From an uncultured Clostridia bacterium (GTDB lineage: Bacteria; Bacillota; Clostridia; Oscillospirales; Ruminococcaceae), in NCBI GenBank assembly GCA_947165805.1, contig CAMVBT010000146.1, positions 1 to 6,512 on the forward strand: DNA of 6,512 nucleotides. Direction: 5' to 3'. Both the position numbers and the translations under genes were made by a program. Numbering within the stretch: the stretch's first letter is position 1; each line of letters opens with the position of its first letter. Shown here one piece after another: positions 4,586 to 6,512 of the stretch. The notes beneath the pieces were generated by a model, which had not been told where the DNA came from, ran no database searches, and worked only from the letters and a program-made list of their open reading frames with translations.

Positions 4586-6460
4586 ATGGGCAGCCTGACG
4601 AAAAAGCAGAAAAACACACTCCTGCGCATAATTGCAGCGGCGGTGCTGTTTGCGGGGCTGTTTGTCTGCGAGCATACGGGAGTTCTCGAGCCGCTGCCGA
4701 TGTGGGCGTGCATAGCGATATTCGCGGTGCCGTACCTGATAATCGGCTATGATATCATGATAAAGGCGGTAAAGAACATCACCCGCGGGCAGGTGTTCGA
4801 CGAGAACCTGCTGATGATGATAGCCACGATAGCGGCGTTCTGCATAGGGGAATACCTCGAAGCCGTCGCGGTAATGCTGTTCTATCAGGTCGGCGAGCTG
4901 TTCCAGAGCTACGCAGTCGGGAAGTCCCGCAAGTCTATCACCGATCTCATGGACATAGTGCCGGAATACGCCAACGTGGAGTACGACGGCGAGATAGAGC
5001 AGGTCGATCCCGATGATGTGGAGGTCGGCGATACTATAATAATAAAGCCGGGCGAGCGCATACCGCTGGACGGTGTGATAACCGACGGCGAGACCATGAT
5101 AGACACCGCGGCTCTCACGGGCGAGTCCGTGCCGCGCCGCGCCGCTGTGGGCGACGAGGTTATAAGCGGCTGCATAAACGGCAGCGGTACCGTCAAGGTC
5201 GAAGTAACAAAGGCTTTCGAGGACAGCACCGTTACGCGTATACTTGAACTTGTCGAGAATGCGGGCAGCAAAAAGGCGAGAGTCGAGAACTTCATCACGC
5301 GTTTTGCGAAGATATATACCCCCGCGGTCACGATAGCGGCGGCTCTGCTCGCGGTGATACCGCCCCTGTTCGACGGCAACTGGACCGAATGGATAGCAAG
5401 AGCCTGCACGTTTCTTGTAATATCCTGCCCCTGCGCGCTGGTCATATCCGTGCCTATGGGATTTTTCGGAGGCATAGGAGCAGCCTCCCGGGCGGGCATA
5501 CTCGTCAAGGGCGGCAACTACCTCGAAGCCGTCTCGTCCCTGACTGCCGTGGTCTTTGACAAGACCGGGACTCTCACAAAGGGCGAGTTCAGGGTAAGCA
5601 AAGTACAGGCGGAGGGCTGCACGGAAGAGGAGCTTATCGAGACCGCGGCGCTTGCCGAATGCTTTTCAAACCACCCGATAGCCGCGTCGATACGCGAGGC
5701 TTACGGTAAGCCCGCGGATCCGCGTCGGGTCGCCAATTCCGGCGAAACTGCGGGTCACGGCGTTACCGCCGAGGTCGACGGTAAGCGCGTCCTGCTCGGG
5801 AACCACAAGCTCATGGAAGCGAACGGCGTCAAAGCGGAGGAGCTGACCTGCGCGGGAACGGTCGTTTACGCAGCCTCCGACGGGAAATATCTCGGAGCGA
5901 TAGTGATCTCGGACGGGATAAAGGACGGCTCCGCAGACGCGATAAAGGCTCTCAGAGCCGAGGGCGTGCGGCGCACCGTAATGCTTACCGGGGACAGAAA
6001 AGCCGAAGCCGACGCTGTCTCGGCGGAGCTCGGGCTTGACGAGCATTACGCGGAGCTTCTTCCCGCGGACAAAGTGGGTATAGTGGAAAAGCTCCTCAAT
6101 GAACGCAAAAAGAACGACAGACTCGCGTTTGTCGGTGACGGCATAAATGACGCGCCGGTGCTCGCCCGCGCAGATGTAGGAATAGCTATGGGAAGCATGG
6201 GCAGCGACGCGGCGATAGAAGCCGCAGATATAGTTATAATGGACGATGATATCCGCAAGATACCGCTCGTGATGCGCATTGCGGGACGCACTATGAGGAT
6301 AGTGCGCGAGAATATTGTCTTTGCCCTCGCGGTAAAGCTCGCCGTCCTAATCCTCGGAGCCCTCGGCTTCGCTGATATGTGGCTCGCCGTCTTCGCCGAC
6401 GTCGGCGTCGCCGTCCTCGCTATCCTGAATTCTATGAGAGCCCTGAGAGCAGGTCGCTGA
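4586..6460 (+). CDS. cadA: P1B-2 type heavy-metal (Zn/Cd/Pb) translocating P-type ATPase
   Basis: The protein has 624 residues and exports divalent soft metals across the cytoplasmic membrane using ATP. It has no N-terminal HMA domain and starts directly at the membrane part, with helices at about 11-28, 38-58, 75-90 and 91-110. The actuator carries TGES (178-181). The transport helix holds the C281-P-C283 motif within SCPCALVISVP. The phosphorylation site is D325 in DKTGT, the P1B His-Pro is H363-P364, and the hinge motifs are MLTGD (466-470) and GDGIND (517-522). The last helices contain K584 and D605 in an ADVG context with NSMRALR at the end, the pattern of the Zn/Cd/Pb class and not of copper pumps. 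All key residues are present, and length fits a pump lacking its HMA domain. ATG 4586 begins one base after the HMA stop and has only a poor ribosome site, so translation is probably coupled. The symbol follows the family; zntA is an equivalent name. Confidence 0.93.
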   Translation: MGSLTKKQKNTLLRIIAAAVLFAGLFVCEHTGVLEPLPMWACIAIFAVPYLIIGYDIMIKAVKNITRGQVFDENLLMMIATIAAFCIGEYLEAVAVMLFYQVGELFQSYAVGKSRKSITDLMDIVPEYANVEYDGEIEQVDPDDVEVGDTIIIKPGERIPLDGVITDGETMIDTAALTGESVPRRAAVGDEVISGCINGSGTVKVEVTKAFEDSTVTRILELVENAGSKKARVENFITRFAKIYTPAVTIAAALLAVIPPLFDGNWTEWIARACTFLVISCPCALVISVPMGFFGGIGAASRAGILVKGGNYLEAVSSLTAVVFDKTGTLTKGEFRVSKVQAEGCTEEELIETAALAECFSNHPIAASIREAYGKPADPRRVANSGETAGHGVTAEVDGKRVLLGNHKLMEANGVKAEELTCAGTVVYAASDGKYLGAIVISDGIKDGSADAIKALRAEGVRRTVMLTGDRKAEADAVSAELGLDEHYAELLPADKVGIVEKLLNERKKNDRLAFVGDGINDAPVLARADVGIAMGSMGSDAAIEAADIVIMDDDIRKIPLVMRIAGRTMRIVRENIVFALAVKLAVLILGALGFADMWLAVFADVGVAVLAILNSMRALRAGR

Positions 6461-6512
6461 CGCTCGAGCTGGGGGAGGAAGAAGGCGGGGAAGGAAGAAA
6501 ACCCCTTTCCAC
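6461..6512. other. Purine-rich 3' flank of the ATPase gene, no gene seen
   Basis: These 52 bases after the ATPase stop are rich in G and A on the plus strand. A GGGG (6487-6490) and a CCCC (6502-6505) could form a short stem, but the window ends before any T-tract could be seen, so I do not call a terminator. Confidence 0.4.

Noticed and set aside
4909..5517. A 202-codon minus-strand open frame opposite the ATPase gene
   Set aside because: Low-complexity Ser/Thr/Ile-rich product antisense to a P-type ATPase whose conserved motifs explain the region.
6487..6505. Possible terminator stem after the ATPase gene
   Set aside because: Only four G-C pairs with a long loop, and no T-tract before the window ends.

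Overview
The window looks like chromosomal DNA from a Gram-positive gut or rumen Clostridia, most like a Ruminococcus or another Oscillospiraceae. The support is GC-rich coding sequence with frequent ATA isoleucine codons, strong Shine-Dalgarno sites, consensus sigma-A type promoters, and the protein families present. The genus is an inference from style, not a match.

Layout. (1) Positions 1-1110, minus strand: a membrane-anchored NodB/polysaccharide-deacetylase-like protein whose C-terminus runs off the left edge. Its metal-binding motif is badly degraded. (2) Positions 1111-1440: a divergent intergenic region with a plus-strand promoter (1200-1228), a stable hairpin (1264-1297), and an intrinsic terminator (1376-1403) that overlaps a competing antiterminator-like pairing. 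This reads as an attenuator leader or a short ncRNA in front of the next gene. (3) Positions 1441-2226: an AT-rich gene for a zinc-ribbon, coiled-coil, two-TM membrane protein, compositionally unlike everything around it. (4) Positions 2259-4258: a self-contained two-gene unit with its own extended -10 promoter and a strong terminator. It encodes a free-standing bacterial RyR (ryanodine-receptor repeat) domain protein, then a TIR-TM-MORN protein. (5) Positions 4282-6460: a metal-efflux operon with a perfect-consensus promoter, a 22-bp palindromic operator of ArsR/SmtB type, a small heavy-metal-associated (HMA) protein, and a P1B-2 type Zn/Cd/Pb ATPase whose start lies one base after the HMA stop. 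Positions 6461-6512 hold no gene.

How they work together. The metal operon is well understood: metal releases a repressor from the palindrome, and the HMA protein and pump are made together. The most unusual unit is the RyR-TIR pair. The TIR protein is predicted to have a cytosolic TIR domain, one membrane helix, a Thr/Ser-rich linker and an external MORN-repeat domain. That order resembles a Toll-like receptor inside out in sequence: sensor outside, TIR inside. The small RyR protein, translated just upstream, is a plausible cytosolic ligand-binding partner. A role in defence or envelope sensing is an inference; no phage or transposon genes are visible here.
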